In this document: positions 36,702-45,195 of the stretch, piece after piece
How positions within the stretch are numbered: position 1 is the stretch's first letter
Layout of the letters: each line of letters opens with the position of its first letter
Origin: JAZDOK01 sp043798715
GTDB taxonomy: Bacteria; Vulcanimicrobiota; JAZDOK01
Assembly: GCA_043798715.1 (NCBI GenBank)
Contig: JAZDOK010000003.1
Location: forward strand, 28,749 to 92,748
Length of the DNA stretch: 64,000 bases
Direction of reading: 5' to 3'
Position numbers and translations under genes: made by a program
The notes under the pieces: model-generated
What the model was told of the DNA's origin: nothing
What the model saw: only the letters and a program-made list of their open reading frames with translations
The model's database searches: none

Positions 36702-37643
36702 ATGTCAAAAAAGATCGCGGTTTTGTGCCTGGTCGCCTTGATTTTTGTCTTCATGGCCGCATCGTTGAACGGCTGCGTGGGCTCGACGAGCACCGGGAGC
36801 ACGGGGAACTTTACGTCCGAGCAGGTCTCCGCCTTCCTGGGCAATCTAACGACGCTCACCGGGTTTGCCTTTTTGGCGAAATATGCGACTAATGATATCA
36901 ATGCTGGTTGGCAAGGTCAGTTTGTCAGGTTTTTCATGCATAACAGCCTCTACGGCCGGATCCCCATGACCGGAAACGTCCACGTGACCGGCCCCAACGG
37001 GTGGGGCTCGGCCACCCTGGCGCGGGGCGGTGGGGCCGCAGTCAATATCGGCACCTTCTACTACGGGCCGATCCCGACAGTGGTTCCGGGTCCGATAGAT
37101 TATGTCTACGAAACCCCGTCCGCTTACAGCGCTCCCGACCAGTTTATCTGGCCCGGCTGGGAAAACGGCCGGTATCTCTATAACATCATCGGAACCCAGC
37201 GGACCATCCTGGATAACACGCCATATCCCGGGTTCCTGACGATTACGACCCCGCTCATCGCACCCGCACCCCCACCCCCCTGGGCCCTTCCTATAAATGT
37301 TGCCTGGACCTCCATAGGGACGGATTATGTCTACAACATAGTAGCTTACACTACGGACCCGGGCGGGAATCATCCCAAGCTTTGGTCCAGCGATGACATC
37401 CGGGGTTACGACTGGAGAAATCCACAGACTCTGAAGGATATTTTTGCCCTGTTTTCAGGCTACGGCACCCCTGCAGGTACTCCCATGAACATAAATATTC
37501 CAAACGGCATCTTTGTGGGCGGAGAAACCGTAGCTATCCGTGTTATTGCCATAGACCGGACGAATTTTGCATTCGCCACCGAGGCCCCTTACGGAACAGT
37601 CCAGATAAACTGGAGCTGGTGTAATGTAGAGGTAACCCTATAA
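36702..37643 (+). CDS. Hypothetical lipoprotein
   Basis: The 313-aa product has a clear lipoprotein signal (SLNGC, Cys25) and a Gly/Ser/Thr-rich linker. The remainder is beta-rich with aromatic and proline residues (GPIPTVVPGPIDYVYETPSAYS, WPGWENGRYLY). I do not recognise a family. The C-terminal 100 residues (VAWTSIGTDYVYNIVAYT, VAIRVIAIDRTNFAFATEAPYG) look like a fibronectin-type or similar beta-sandwich. The start at 36702 has GGAGG at 36689-36693. A G-run/C-run hairpin terminator follows. Confidence 0.7.
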   Translation: MSKKIAVLCLVALIFVFMAASLNGCVGSTSTGSTGNFTSEQVSAFLGNLTTLTGFAFLAKYATNDINAGWQGQFVRFFMHNSLYGRIPMTGNVHVTGPNGWGSATLARGGGAAVNIGTFYYGPIPTVVPGPIDYVYETPSAYSAPDQFIWPGWENGRYLYNIIGTQRTILDNTPYPGFLTITTPLIAPAPPPPWALPINVAWTSIGTDYVYNIVAYTTDPGGNHPKLWSSDDIRGYDWRNPQTLKDIFALFSGYGTPAGTPMNINIPNGIFVGGETVAIRVIAIDRTNFAFATEAPYGTVQINWSWCNVEVTL

Positions 37644-37702
37644 ACAGGTGCTAGAGGTAACCATCCTCTAGAGGTTTAAGATATTTAGTTTCCTGGGAAT
37701 CT

Positions 37703-37729
37703 AAAGGGGGGCACTTGCCCCCCCCTTTT
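37703..37729 (+). terminator. Rho-independent terminator
   Basis: AAAGGGGGG and a C8 run followed by TTTT flank a short CACTTG loop, 59 nt after the lipoprotein stop. It could also serve the convergent radical SAM gene. Confidence 0.8.
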
Positions 37730-37742
37730 GCATATCCGGCTT

Positions 37743-38696
37743 TTAAGGTCTTTTTAAAGCGTCGTCTTCGCGGGCCGGGAATCCGGAAAAACTCTCCCCC
37801 GAATATTTTCTTCTGGTCTCCCCGTCCATCTCATCCTGGATCCAACCGTTCTCAAGGCCGCTATCATAGAGAAACCGGCAGGCCTCTTCATATTCTTCAT
37901 GGGAGATGGGGCGGTCGAGGAGCAACTCTTCCTTCGCCTTGAAAAATGGAAAGTACTGGCTCATGAGGCTGACATGGGTTTCGGGAGAGAGTTCCTCCCG
38001 GATGAAACCAAGAACGGCCTTTGTTCCGGCAAGGCCATTGGGAAGAATCAGGTGGCGTATGATAAGGCCCCGCCGCGCGATACCGTCCTCGCACTTAAGA
38101 AGGCCGGCCTGGCGATGCATCTCCCGGACAGCCGCCCGGTTGATTTTTACGTAATTTTTCAGGGCGGAGTATCTTTCAGCCGGAGCGTCGTCCCCGTAGC
38201 GCATGTCCGCCAGGTATATATCCACGGTTCCCTCCAGCAGTTTCAGCGTTTCCATCGCCTCGTAACCGCTGGTATTATAGACCAGGGGGAGGTTAAACCC
38301 CCGCTCGACGGCTGGTTCCAGGGCGCTCATCACCTGGGGGAGATAAGGCGTCGGAGAGACCAGGTTCACGTTGTGGCAGCCCGCCTCCTGCAGGCGGAGC
38401 AGAAGATCGGACAACTGCGGGATGGTAAGGTCTTCTCCCCGGCCCTCGCGGCTCATGGGCCAGTTCTGGCAGTATAGGCACCTTCCGGTGCAGCGGCTGA
38501 AGAAAATTACGCCGGAGCCGTTTTTTCCCGAGATCGGGGGTTCCTCCCCGAAGTGCGGCAGAGAGGTGAAGACCCTGGCAAAAGCGCCTGCCCGACAGAA
38601 TCCGACCTTCCCGTTCAGACGGTTGACGCCGCATTTCCTGGGACAGAGGCTGCAGGCGCGCAGGTGTTCTGAAAGTGCCTCGACGCGCCGCTTCAA
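37743..38696 (-). CDS. PflX-like radical SAM protein (COG1313 type), start unclear
   Basis: The visible 317-aa frame matches the PflX/pyruvate formate-lyase activase-like family of uncharacterised Fe-S proteins. CSLCPRKCGVNR with GKVGFCRAG forms an N-terminal cysteine set. The radical SAM motif is FSRCTGRCLYCQNW, and SPTPYLPQVMSAL and MSQYFPFFKA follow. The annotated start is a weak TTG. The frame stays open upstream and reads EPGYVLLARSGAL, which matches the family N-terminus, but no ATG, GTG or TTG is found there before the caspase-like gene. The 5' end may therefore be damaged by the 7-bp-period repeat at 38768-38809, or a non-standard start is used. Confidence 0.8.
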   Translation of the reverse strand: MKRRVEALSEHLRACSLCPRKCGVNRLNGKVGFCRAGAFARVFTSLPHFGEEPPISGKNGSGVIFFSRCTGRCLYCQNWPMSREGRGEDLTIPQLSDLLLRLQEAGCHNVNLVSPTPYLPQVMSALEPAVERGFNLPLVYNTSGYEAMETLKLLEGTVDIYLADMRYGDDAPAERYSALKNYVKINRAAVREMHRQAGLLKCEDGIARRGLIIRHLILPNGLAGTKAVLGFIREELSPETHVSLMSQYFPFFKAKEELLLDRPISHEEYEEACRFLYDSGLENGWIQDEMDGETRRKYSGESFSGFPAREDDALKRP

Positions 38697-38767
38697 GGCT
38701 CCGCTTCGGGCGAGAAGGACATATCCCGGCTCGCTTAATTCAGCTTCCCGGCTTCCGGCATCTATCT

Positions 38768-38809
38768 TTTCCCTGTCTCCCGTCTTCTGTCTCCTGTCTT
38801 CTGCATTCT
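38768..38809 (-). repeat. 7-bp-period repeat (AGAANNC family), six units
   Basis: On the minus strand AGAATGC, AGAAGAC, AGGAGAC, AGAAGAC, GGGAGAC and AGGGAAA follow without gaps. It fills the space between the caspase-like gene and the radical SAM gene, where the start of the latter would be expected. Confidence 0.7.
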
Positions 38810-38812
38810 TAT

Positions 38813-39766
38813 CTACATCTTGATCAATTCCACGACGCTTGTTCCCTTATTGAACTGCGGGTGCTGTTCCCATGGAACATGGCTGGCATACTGAACGACC
38901 AGCGGATAGGCATAGTTATAAAGTTCCGTTGCGGTGATTTTGCCGTCGTGATTTATGTCGGCGGGGCCGATCGTGGAACCCGGGCCGAGACCGGTGATAA
39001 GATAGTGCATGCAGAGGCTGTGTCCCAGGTCCGGAGCGGTAAGGGATTCCTCGTCTCCGGCCGCAGCGGTGATTCCCACTGCATCCGGCATCTCCTGGAT
39101 CTGCTTGAGCGGGTTGTCTCCCTTAAAATCCAGGCGCGATCCCGGTATTCGGACAAACTTGGAGGTCCTGCCCCCCGGGGCCTTCCCGATAAACAAGCCC
39201 GAAAAACAGGAATCAATGATGACGCAAATATTGGTATATTCTCCCGTCTTTCTTAAGGCCGTAAGCCAGCTTTTCAGTTCTTCCCCGCTTATGTAGGAAC
39301 TCGTATCCGTCCCATCGTAGGGAATCACATAACCCGTAGTCCCGTCGTTGGTCCCGTGGCTGCTGAAGACCAGGAGGAAGAGGTCGTTCGGGCCGTAAAG
39401 TCCCTGATGGGCCAGAATGGCGTTCCGGATGGCGGCCTTGGTGGGCTGGTTGTCAGTGAGGACGGTTATATTGTTTCCCGAGGCTCCCCACAGGATGGAG
39501 CCGGCCAGGGCCGACTTGGTGTCCACTGCATCTGGTTTGCACTCGGGGAGATTCATCGAAGGATCCAGATAATTATTGACGCCTACCAGGACCGCTCCTC
39601 TTATTCCCGGCGGCGGGGTAGGTGCCGGTGTTGGGCTCGGTGTCGCCGTGGGCACGGGAGTTGGCGTGGGCACCGGCCCGGCTGACGAGCCTCCGCTCCC
39701 TCCGCATCCGGGAATAACAAGGGACAGAGCAAGAATAAACAAGAGGGAAAGCCTTTGCAATTTCAT
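38813..39766 (-). CDS. Caspase-like (peptidase C14) lipoprotein with EF-hand loop
   Basis: The 317-aa product has a lipoprotein signal (IPGC, Cys21), a Pro/Thr repeat linker (31-53) and a caspase-fold domain from about 55. The catalytic dyad is visible as H137 in FSSHGTNDG and C187 in IIDSCFSG. A canonical calcium loop DINHDGKITATE spans 270-281. Bacterial metacaspase-like or orthocaspase proteins of this kind cleave after basic residues and are often calcium-activated. Anchoring in the envelope suggests processing of surface proteins rather than cell-death signalling; this is inference. ATG 39766 was chosen, with AAGAAGGG upstream. Confidence 0.88.
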   Translation of the reverse strand: MKLQRLSLLFILALSLVIPGCGGSGGSSAGPVPTPTPVPTATPSPTPAPTPPPGIRGAVLVGVNNYLDPSMNLPECKPDAVDTKSALAGSILWGASGNNITVLTDNQPTKAAIRNAILAHQGLYGPNDLFLLVFSSHGTNDGTTGYVIPYDGTDTSSYISGEELKSWLTALRKTGEYTNICVIIDSCFSGLFIGKAPGGRTSKFVRIPGSRLDFKGDNPLKQIQEMPDAVGITAAAGDEESLTAPDLGHSLCMHYLITGLGPGSTIGPADINHDGKITATELYNYAYPLVVQYASHVPWEQHPQFNKGTSVVELIKM

Positions 39767-39881
39767 AAACGACCCTTCTTTCAAAATATAGATTTTCTAA
39801 ATTCAATAAATTATAGCATATTCCCGCCCGGAAGGCAAAAAGGCCCAGGACTTTCGTAAATAGGGACAGCGCCTATTTTAT

Positions 39882-39910
39882 TTGACAATCTCTTTTCATT
39901 TTGTTATCCT
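39882..39910 (+). promoter_or_regulatory. Promoter at the left end of the RAYT element
   Basis: TTGACA (39882-39887) and TATCCT (39905-39910) are separated by 17 nt and precede the transposase ATG by 7 nt, implying a leaderless or very short leader transcript. The -35 box is next to the inverted end. Confidence 0.55.
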
Positions 39911-39917
39911 TGATAAC

Positions 39918-40328
39918 ATGCCGAGAATCGCTAGAGCTGTTGCCCCCGTATATCCTCACCATGTCACCCAAAGAGGTAACTATCGACAACCTGTCTTTGA
40001 AGAAGAAAACGACTTCCGGCAATACCTGTTCTGGCTGAAAGAGTACACCCAAAGATACGCCTTGAAAATATGGGCATACTGTCTCATGAGCAACCATGTG
40101 CATTTTATCTGCGTACCGGAAAAAGAAGATTCCTTGGCCAAGTGTTTTAACACGCTTCATATGCAATACTCGCAGTATGTCAACAAGAAGAAAGCAGTTC
40201 GTGGACATCTATGGCAGGGGAGATTCTATTCTTGCATGATTGACGAGAGGCACCTGTATGCCGCCGTTCGGTATATAGAAAACAACCCGGTAAGGGCCGG
40301 AATTGTTAAAAATCCTATGAATAAATAG
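39918..40328 (+). CDS. REP-associated tyrosine transposase (RAYT/Y1_Tnp), C-terminally short
   Basis: A 136-aa Y1 transposase of the IS200/RAYT superfamily, which handles single-stranded hairpins. MPRIARAVAPVYPHHVTQRGN is the classical N-terminus. AYCLMSNHVHFICVPE carries the HxH metal motif, and RHLYAAVRYIENNPVRAGIV is the region with the catalytic tyrosine helix. Typical members continue with a WSS-containing tail of 50 or more residues; here the frame ends inside the right inverted repeat, so the protein is truncated or minimal. ATG 39918 is used. It sits alone between divergent surface-protein genes. Confidence 0.88.
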   Translation: MPRIARAVAPVYPHHVTQRGNYRQPVFEEENDFRQYLFWLKEYTQRYALKIWAYCLMSNHVHFICVPEKEDSLAKCFNTLHMQYSQYVNKKKAVRGHLWQGRFYSCMIDERHLYAAVRYIENNPVRAGIVKNPMNK

Positions 40329-40403
40329 GCGCTGTCCCTATTATCTCCCTATTATCTCTCGGGTAGAAGATGTGCCGTGAATTAAGAAAGGGAGGCATTT
40401 ACG

Positions 40404-41564
40404 ATGATCGGCAGGAGTTTTGTCCAGGGATTCTCTCTTCTTTTTTTCTTACTGCTCTTTCTTTCGGGCTGCAGCAGGGCGGCCTCCGGTGTCTCTTCAA
40501 ACAACCAGATCGGTCTCAAGGTCGCCTGGGAACCGGTGCTGCTCTATTCGACCCACTCCGATTCCGCCGGGAAAAAGGCCAAAAAGGCCGTTGCCTACGA
40601 ATTGCAGCTGGTGAATTTTTACCCGGACATGCATCTTGCCATTTCCGCCGTCGAAGTCCGCTCCGGCGGCCCCTCGGGGGAGCTCCTGCTTAAACTCGAA
40701 AAAGACGAGCTGAAAGGCTGCCTCTGGAATCCCTATTCCACCAACCGCTACAGCATCAGGCCGTGGCCCATGGTGTATATGTGGATTTCCCTTTCTCCCG
40801 AAAGCGCGGTCCCGGATTCCCTGTATCACCGGGTTTTATTCGTTTCCGACAGGGGGGCCGAAAAAGTCGTGGAAGGGGGCCTTGTTCCCGTTCATCATGC
40901 CCCGCCGGTTGTCCTGGGGCCGCCGGTTCGCGGGGGGAGATGGTGGGCCTGGCATGCGCCGTCAAACATGGCGGACAACCATCACCGCCACGGCCTGTTC
41001 AACATGGATGGTCTTTTGCCGTGCCACCCGGAGCGATTTGCCGTGGACTGGATGAAGCTGGGCCCGGATGGAAGTATTTACAGCGGCGATGGTTCCCAAA
41101 ACGAGGATTTCTACTGCTACGGGGCAACGCTCGTCGCGGTGGCGGACGCCACCGTGGTGGACGCCCGGGGCGACCTGCCGGAGAACACGCCTTCCCATGC
41201 TCCGGAGCCCAACCTGGAAACTCTATGCGGGAACTCGGTCACCCTGGACTTGGGGAACGGTGTTTTTGCCCTCTATGCCCACCTGAAAACCGGCACCCTC
41301 CAGGTTTCTGCCGGCCAGAGAATAAGCCGGGGGCAGGTCCTGGGGCTTCTGGGAAACTCGGGGAACTCGGATTGTCCGCATCTGCATTTCCAGATAAGCG
41401 ATAACAGGACGATTTTCAGGGCGGAAGGGCTGCCCTATGTCTACGAGAATTTTGTCTGTCACGGGACCAAGTACAACCCCGTGGGACCCTGGGAATCCGC
41501 GAATTCCGAAACGCGCACCCGGGAAATTCCTTTCGACAGGGAAGTCATGACATTTCCTGAATGA
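40404..41564 (+). CDS. M23 family metallopeptidase lipoprotein
   Basis: A 386-aa lipoprotein (FLSGC, Cys23). The C-terminal LytM/M23 domain spans about 205-335. It has HPERFAVDW (H208, D215), YAHL with H293, and PHLHFQ with H326/H328 as zinc and catalytic residues. The first 180 residues are a beta-rich domain I do not recognise. M23 enzymes cut peptidoglycan cross-bridges or act as LytM activators; the zinc set looks intact, so it may be active. The start has GGGAGG upstream. It begins 62 nt after the RAYT element. Confidence 0.88.
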   Translation: MIGRSFVQGFSLLFFLLLFLSGCSRAASGVSSNNQIGLKVAWEPVLLYSTHSDSAGKKAKKAVAYELQLVNFYPDMHLAISAVEVRSGGPSGELLLKLEKDELKGCLWNPYSTNRYSIRPWPMVYMWISLSPESAVPDSLYHRVLFVSDRGAEKVVEGGLVPVHHAPPVVLGPPVRGGRWWAWHAPSNMADNHHRHGLFNMDGLLPCHPERFAVDWMKLGPDGSIYSGDGSQNEDFYCYGATLVAVADATVVDARGDLPENTPSHAPEPNLETLCGNSVTLDLGNGVFALYAHLKTGTLQVSAGQRISRGQVLGLLGNSGNSDCPHLHFQISDNRTIFRAEGLPYVYENFVCHGTKYNPVGPWESANSETRTREIPFDREVMTFPE

Positions 41565-41715
41565 GGAATGAAATAATAGAAACAATAAGGACAATGAAAG
41601 CCCCTGAAACAGTCCTGGTTTATGCGTTTCAGGATACGGGGCAGTCCGGGGCATCTCCCACAACAAGCTGACAGCTGTCAAAGGAATATAAGAGCTGCCG
41701 CAGAAAACAACTGTT

Positions 41716-43395
41716 ATGAAAAGCAACTTCATTCTTCAACCATTCTGTCTCCTTATCCTTCTCTTTCTTGTCAGCGCATTCCCGGCCCGGGGAGAGGTTC
41801 AACCAGGCTTTGACCCAAGCGTTCCGCCGGGTCTCCCGTCGCAGATTCCGCCTCCAATCCAGGGAATATCCAGGCCCTCTCCGGTGCATGGTTCAGCTCC
41901 CGTGCCGGCAGGCACGCAGAAGATCGAAGTCAGCTATACCCTTCCCCCCGGCTGGAGCGTCATCTCCTTCCCGCTGGCCCGCCTGGACTCGGCATCGGGT
42001 TTCACGAGGTTGCTCTACCGGTACTCCAACGGCATGTACTACCCGGTAGACCCGGTGAACGCCCCCGAGAGCATCGATCCCCGACTGGGTTACCTGGTCT
42101 TTTCCGATAAGGAGGCCGCCGTTAAGGTGACGGGGATCCGCAACACTTATCTGGTTCGCTACATCACGCTTAATCCCGGCTGGAACCTCATCGGCTGTCC
42201 CGCCCTGAAAAAGCTCTCCTGGAGCAACGCCGTCGCCTCCCGGGCCGGGGTGACGCGGGTCATCTCGGATGCCGTCGGCATAACCCTCGAAGGCCAGACC
42301 GGTTCCTGGCTTTCCGCTTTTGCCTATGCCTTTGACGGAAACGCCTATGTCCAGAACATCCTGGACCCCGGGGCGAGCCTGGAGCCGCAGCGAGGGCTTT
42401 GGGTCTTTGCCTTTCAGCCGCTCATCCTGAGCGGCAACAACGTGGCGCCGGAGAACCGTCCCCAGATAACCTCGGTGGTTCCCCCCAGCGTTTTTGCCGG
42501 CCAGGTCTTCGCCATCGTGGGGAGCGGTTTCGGAAAGTACAAAGGGCAGGTCAACCTGGAGGGCATTCCCATCCAGGAGGAAGACATCGCCTCATGGGGT
42601 GATAAGTGCATCCAGGTGCGCCTCCCGCCGTATGTCAAGTCGGGAGATCTCATCGTCATGGCGGGAAATTTCCCCAGCAATTCCGTTAAGATGTCGGTCA
42701 CGACCGACGTGACCCGGAGTTCCGTCGGCACCGTACTGGGAAAGGTCGTCTCTTCGTCGAAAAGTCCGCTTGCCGGGGCCCAGGTCTTCGTGGACAGCGG
42801 GCAGTCTTCTATATCCGCCGCCGACGGGAGCTACACGATCACGAACATCCCACCGGGCTCACATACTGTCTATGTCAGCCTTCCCGGGTACAACGAGGCA
42901 CAGGGGCAGGTTCTACTTGAGCCCGGCGGATCAAAATCCGTCCTCATCAGCCTCTCGTCCCTTTCGGCAATCGATGGAACCTCCTTTGAGGGATTTCCTC
43001 CTCCCGGGATCGGCAGACCCGCGGCTGAAAGCGCGAAACCACCGAAAGCCGACAAGCCCCGTACGGGAATCCTCCACGTCGTCGCCCATCCCTACGATGA
43101 CGAATACCACCGCTGGTGGATAAATCACATCGAGGTCTTTGAGATCGGCAACTACGACCGGCGCTGGGAGAACTCCTGGGACAAGGACCTGAACGATGCC
43201 TGGTACGAGTTGGACTGCGACGGGGCGGAGGTGGGGAAGACCTACCGGATCAAAATCAGGTGGAAGATGGATAAAACCGGTGAGTCCAAAGATACCACCT
43301 GGGATCGCCGCATGGAGAGTACCCACCAGACGGTCACCTTTGATTCGCCGTTCTCGGCGCTGCCGCCAATCAACCAGTGGACGGCCGTGAAATGA
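41716..43395 (+). CDS. Secreted protein with IPT/TIG and carboxypeptidase-regulatory-like domains
   Basis: The 559-aa product has a signal peptide (residues 1-26, cleaved around ARG-EV). Two GWxxIxFP/GWNLIGCP-type units lie at about 80-215. An IPT/TIG Ig-like domain follows at about 250-335 (RPQITSVVPPSVFAGQVFAI, VGSGFGKYKGQV), then a CarboxypepD_reg-like sandwich at about 338-415 (GKVVSSSKSPLAGAQVFVD, DGSYTITNIPPGSHTVYV). The last 120 residues contain a WWINHIEVFE and YDRRWENSWD region of unknown fold. It is probably an exported structural or binding protein. No catalytic motif is evident. Confidence 0.78.
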   Translation: MKSNFILQPFCLLILLFLVSAFPARGEVQPGFDPSVPPGLPSQIPPPIQGISRPSPVHGSAPVPAGTQKIEVSYTLPPGWSVISFPLARLDSASGFTRLLYRYSNGMYYPVDPVNAPESIDPRLGYLVFSDKEAAVKVTGIRNTYLVRYITLNPGWNLIGCPALKKLSWSNAVASRAGVTRVISDAVGITLEGQTGSWLSAFAYAFDGNAYVQNILDPGASLEPQRGLWVFAFQPLILSGNNVAPENRPQITSVVPPSVFAGQVFAIVGSGFGKYKGQVNLEGIPIQEEDIASWGDKCIQVRLPPYVKSGDLIVMAGNFPSNSVKMSVTTDVTRSSVGTVLGKVVSSSKSPLAGAQVFVDSGQSSISAADGSYTITNIPPGSHTVYVSLPGYNEAQGQVLLEPGGSKSVLISLSSLSAIDGTSFEGFPPPGIGRPAAESAKPPKADKPRTGILHVVAHPYDDEYHRWWINHIEVFEIGNYDRRWENSWDKDLNDAWYELDCDGAEVGKTYRIKIRWKMDKTGESKDTTWDRRMESTHQTVTFDSPFSALPPINQWTAVK

Positions 43396-43580
43396 ACAAT
43401 CCGATTTTCATCGTGACACAGTGTTGATGGGCATCTTTAGTTGAAACCTGTCTATGTCTATGGCAGAATTCTGCGATGCGACTCCGGCAAAAAGAGGAAG
43501 GGGTCTCTGCCAAATTTTGACGGAAGGAGAATGGGGGGAAAGGAAGAAATACACCGGAACTTATTCCCCTGGAGGTTGCG

Positions 43581-45140
43581 ATGCTGAAAGAATTGATGAA
43601 GACCAAGCCCATCGAAAAGCTGGTGTCTGATGCCCATGAGGGCGAACATCGGCTCAAGAAGGCTCTCTCGGCCATTGATCTCACCGCCATCGGCATCGGG
43701 TGCATTATAGGGACCGGCATCTTCGTCCTGACGGGGGTCGCGGCCATCAAGTACGCCGGGCCGGCCATCATGCTATCCTTCGTCATCTCCGGCCTGGCCT
43801 GCGCCTTCGCCGCCCTCTGCTACGCCGAATTCGCCTCCCTGATCCCGGTGGCCGGGAGCGCCTACACTTACGCCTACGCCACCCTGGGGGAGCTGGTCGC
43901 CTGGATCATCGGCTGGGATCTCATCCTGGAATACGCGGTCTCGGCCAGCGCCGTGGCCATCGGCTGGTCCAACTACTTCCACAACATTCTCGTCAAGATC
44001 GGGATTCATCTGCCGGAATGGATGGTCTTCATCCGGGATGCCCAGCATCCTAACGGCCTGATGAACGTATTTGCTGCGGTGATAGTCCTCCTCATCACGG
44101 CGCTTCTCACGGTGGGGATCAAGGAGAGCGCCAACTTCAACGGCGTCGTAGTGGTCATCAAGGTTTCGATAGCCCTCTTCTTCATCGGCCTGGGCATATT
44201 TTTCATAAAGACCGCCAACTGGCATCCCTTCATTCCTCCGCACATTCCTTCTCTGGAGATCTCAGGCAATTTCTACGAGTGGCCCCTGATAAAGGTGCTG
44301 GTGGAGATGTTCGGAGGCAGTTATCCCGAAGGCTTTGGGGGGCTTTCCGGCATGATGACGGCGGCGGCCATCATTTTCTTCGCCTATATCGGCTTCGATG
44401 CCGTCTCCACCACCGCCGAGGAGGCCAAGAACCCCCAGCGGGATCTCCCGATCGGTATCATCGCTTCCCTCGTCATCTGCACCGTCCTCTACATGGCGGT
44501 CTCCGCCGTCTTCACCGGAATCGTGCGCTGTGACGGGGTTCTTAAGATCAGCGATCTGGGTTCCCTGTCCGGGGCCCCGCTGGCCTATGCCTTAAACGTC
44601 ATCCACCAGGAGTGGGCCTCATTCCTGCTTTCCCTCGGCGCCATCTGCGGCATCACCAGCGTCCTCCTGGTGCTCCTCATGGGACAACCGCGGATTTTCT
44701 TCTCCATGTCCCGGGATAGACTGCTTCCCAAGATCTTCGCCAAGATACATCCCAAATTTCAGACGCCCTACCTCACCACCATCGTCACCGGGTGTCTGGT
44801 GGCTATCGCCGCGGCCTTCACCCCTATTGAGATCGTGGCCGAGATGGCCAACATAGGCACGCTCTTCGCCTTTGTCCTGGTCTGTTTCGGCGTCCTGTTC
44901 CTCAGGAAAAAGCGGGACGGACAGAAGACGGGTTTCATGGCTCCCTGGTTTCCCGCCACCCCCATCCTGGGCATTCTCTTCAGCCTGGCCCTGATGGTGA
45001 GCCTCCCGGTCAGGACCTGGGTGCGTTTCGGAGTCTGGCTTGCGATCGGCCTTATCATCTACTTCTGTTATGGGTACTGGCGGAGTGAACTCAGGGAATA
45101 TAATAAGAATCCGGAAGTCAGAAGCCAGAATTCAGAATAG
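43581..45140 (+). CDS. APC family amino acid permease (cationic amino acid transporter type)
   Basis: The 519-aa protein has about 12-14 membrane segments and the APC signature GIGCIIGTGIFVLTGVAA in helix 1, where the backbone binds the substrate amino group. FFAYIGFDAVSTTAEEAKNPQRDLPIGI is the conserved helix-6 region. This matches the YfnA/CAT subfamily of amino acid/proton symporters. The C-terminal NPEVRSQNSE is encoded by a 7-bp-period repeat. A second APC permease lies downstream at 46130. The substrate cannot be assigned from sequence alone. Confidence 0.92.
   Translation: MLKELMKTKPIEKLVSDAHEGEHRLKKALSAIDLTAIGIGCIIGTGIFVLTGVAAIKYAGPAIMLSFVISGLACAFAALCYAEFASLIPVAGSAYTYAYATLGELVAWIIGWDLILEYAVSASAVAIGWSNYFHNILVKIGIHLPEWMVFIRDAQHPNGLMNVFAAVIVLLITALLTVGIKESANFNGVVVVIKVSIALFFIGLGIFFIKTANWHPFIPPHIPSLEISGNFYEWPLIKVLVEMFGGSYPEGFGGLSGMMTAAAIIFFAYIGFDAVSTTAEEAKNPQRDLPIGIIASLVICTVLYMAVSAVFTGIVRCDGVLKISDLGSLSGAPLAYALNVIHQEWASFLLSLGAICGITSVLLVLLMGQPRIFFSMSRDRLLPKIFAKIHPKFQTPYLTTIVTGCLVAIAAAFTPIEIVAEMANIGTLFAFVLVCFGVLFLRKKRDGQKTGFMAPWFPATPILGILFSLALMVSLPVRTWVRFGVWLAIGLIIYFCYGYWRSELREYNKNPEVRSQNSE
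45106..45140 (+). repeat. 7-bp-period repeat (AGAANNC family), five units
   Basis: AGAATCC, GGAAGTC, AGAAGCC, AGAATTC and AGAATAG run head to tail. The last unit carries the TAG stop of the permease gene. Confidence 0.7.
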
Positions 45141-45195
45141 TTTGTAAAAGGGAAGAAATCTTCCGGCGCATCAGCTTGACTGAGGGGTGAATCAA

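Larger units (their letters stand above)
39859..40342 (+). mobile_element. RAYT-like transposase element with 20-bp inverted ends
   Basis: A 484-bp unit bounded by perfect 20-bp inverted repeats (39859-39878 and 40323-40342; the outer part reads AATAGGGACAGCGCC). It contains one IS200-like/RAYT gene. The right end overlaps the transposase stop codon. The left end, AGGGACAGcgCCTA then TTTGACA, resembles the arms of the palindromes at 26912 and 51138 (GGGGTCA, CTA, TTGACA). No target duplication was identified, as expected for Y1-type elements. Confidence 0.8.

Noticed and set aside
38768..38809. CRISPR-like or minisatellite array
   Set aside because: The units are 7 bp and degenerate with no spacers; no cas genes are present anywhere in the window.
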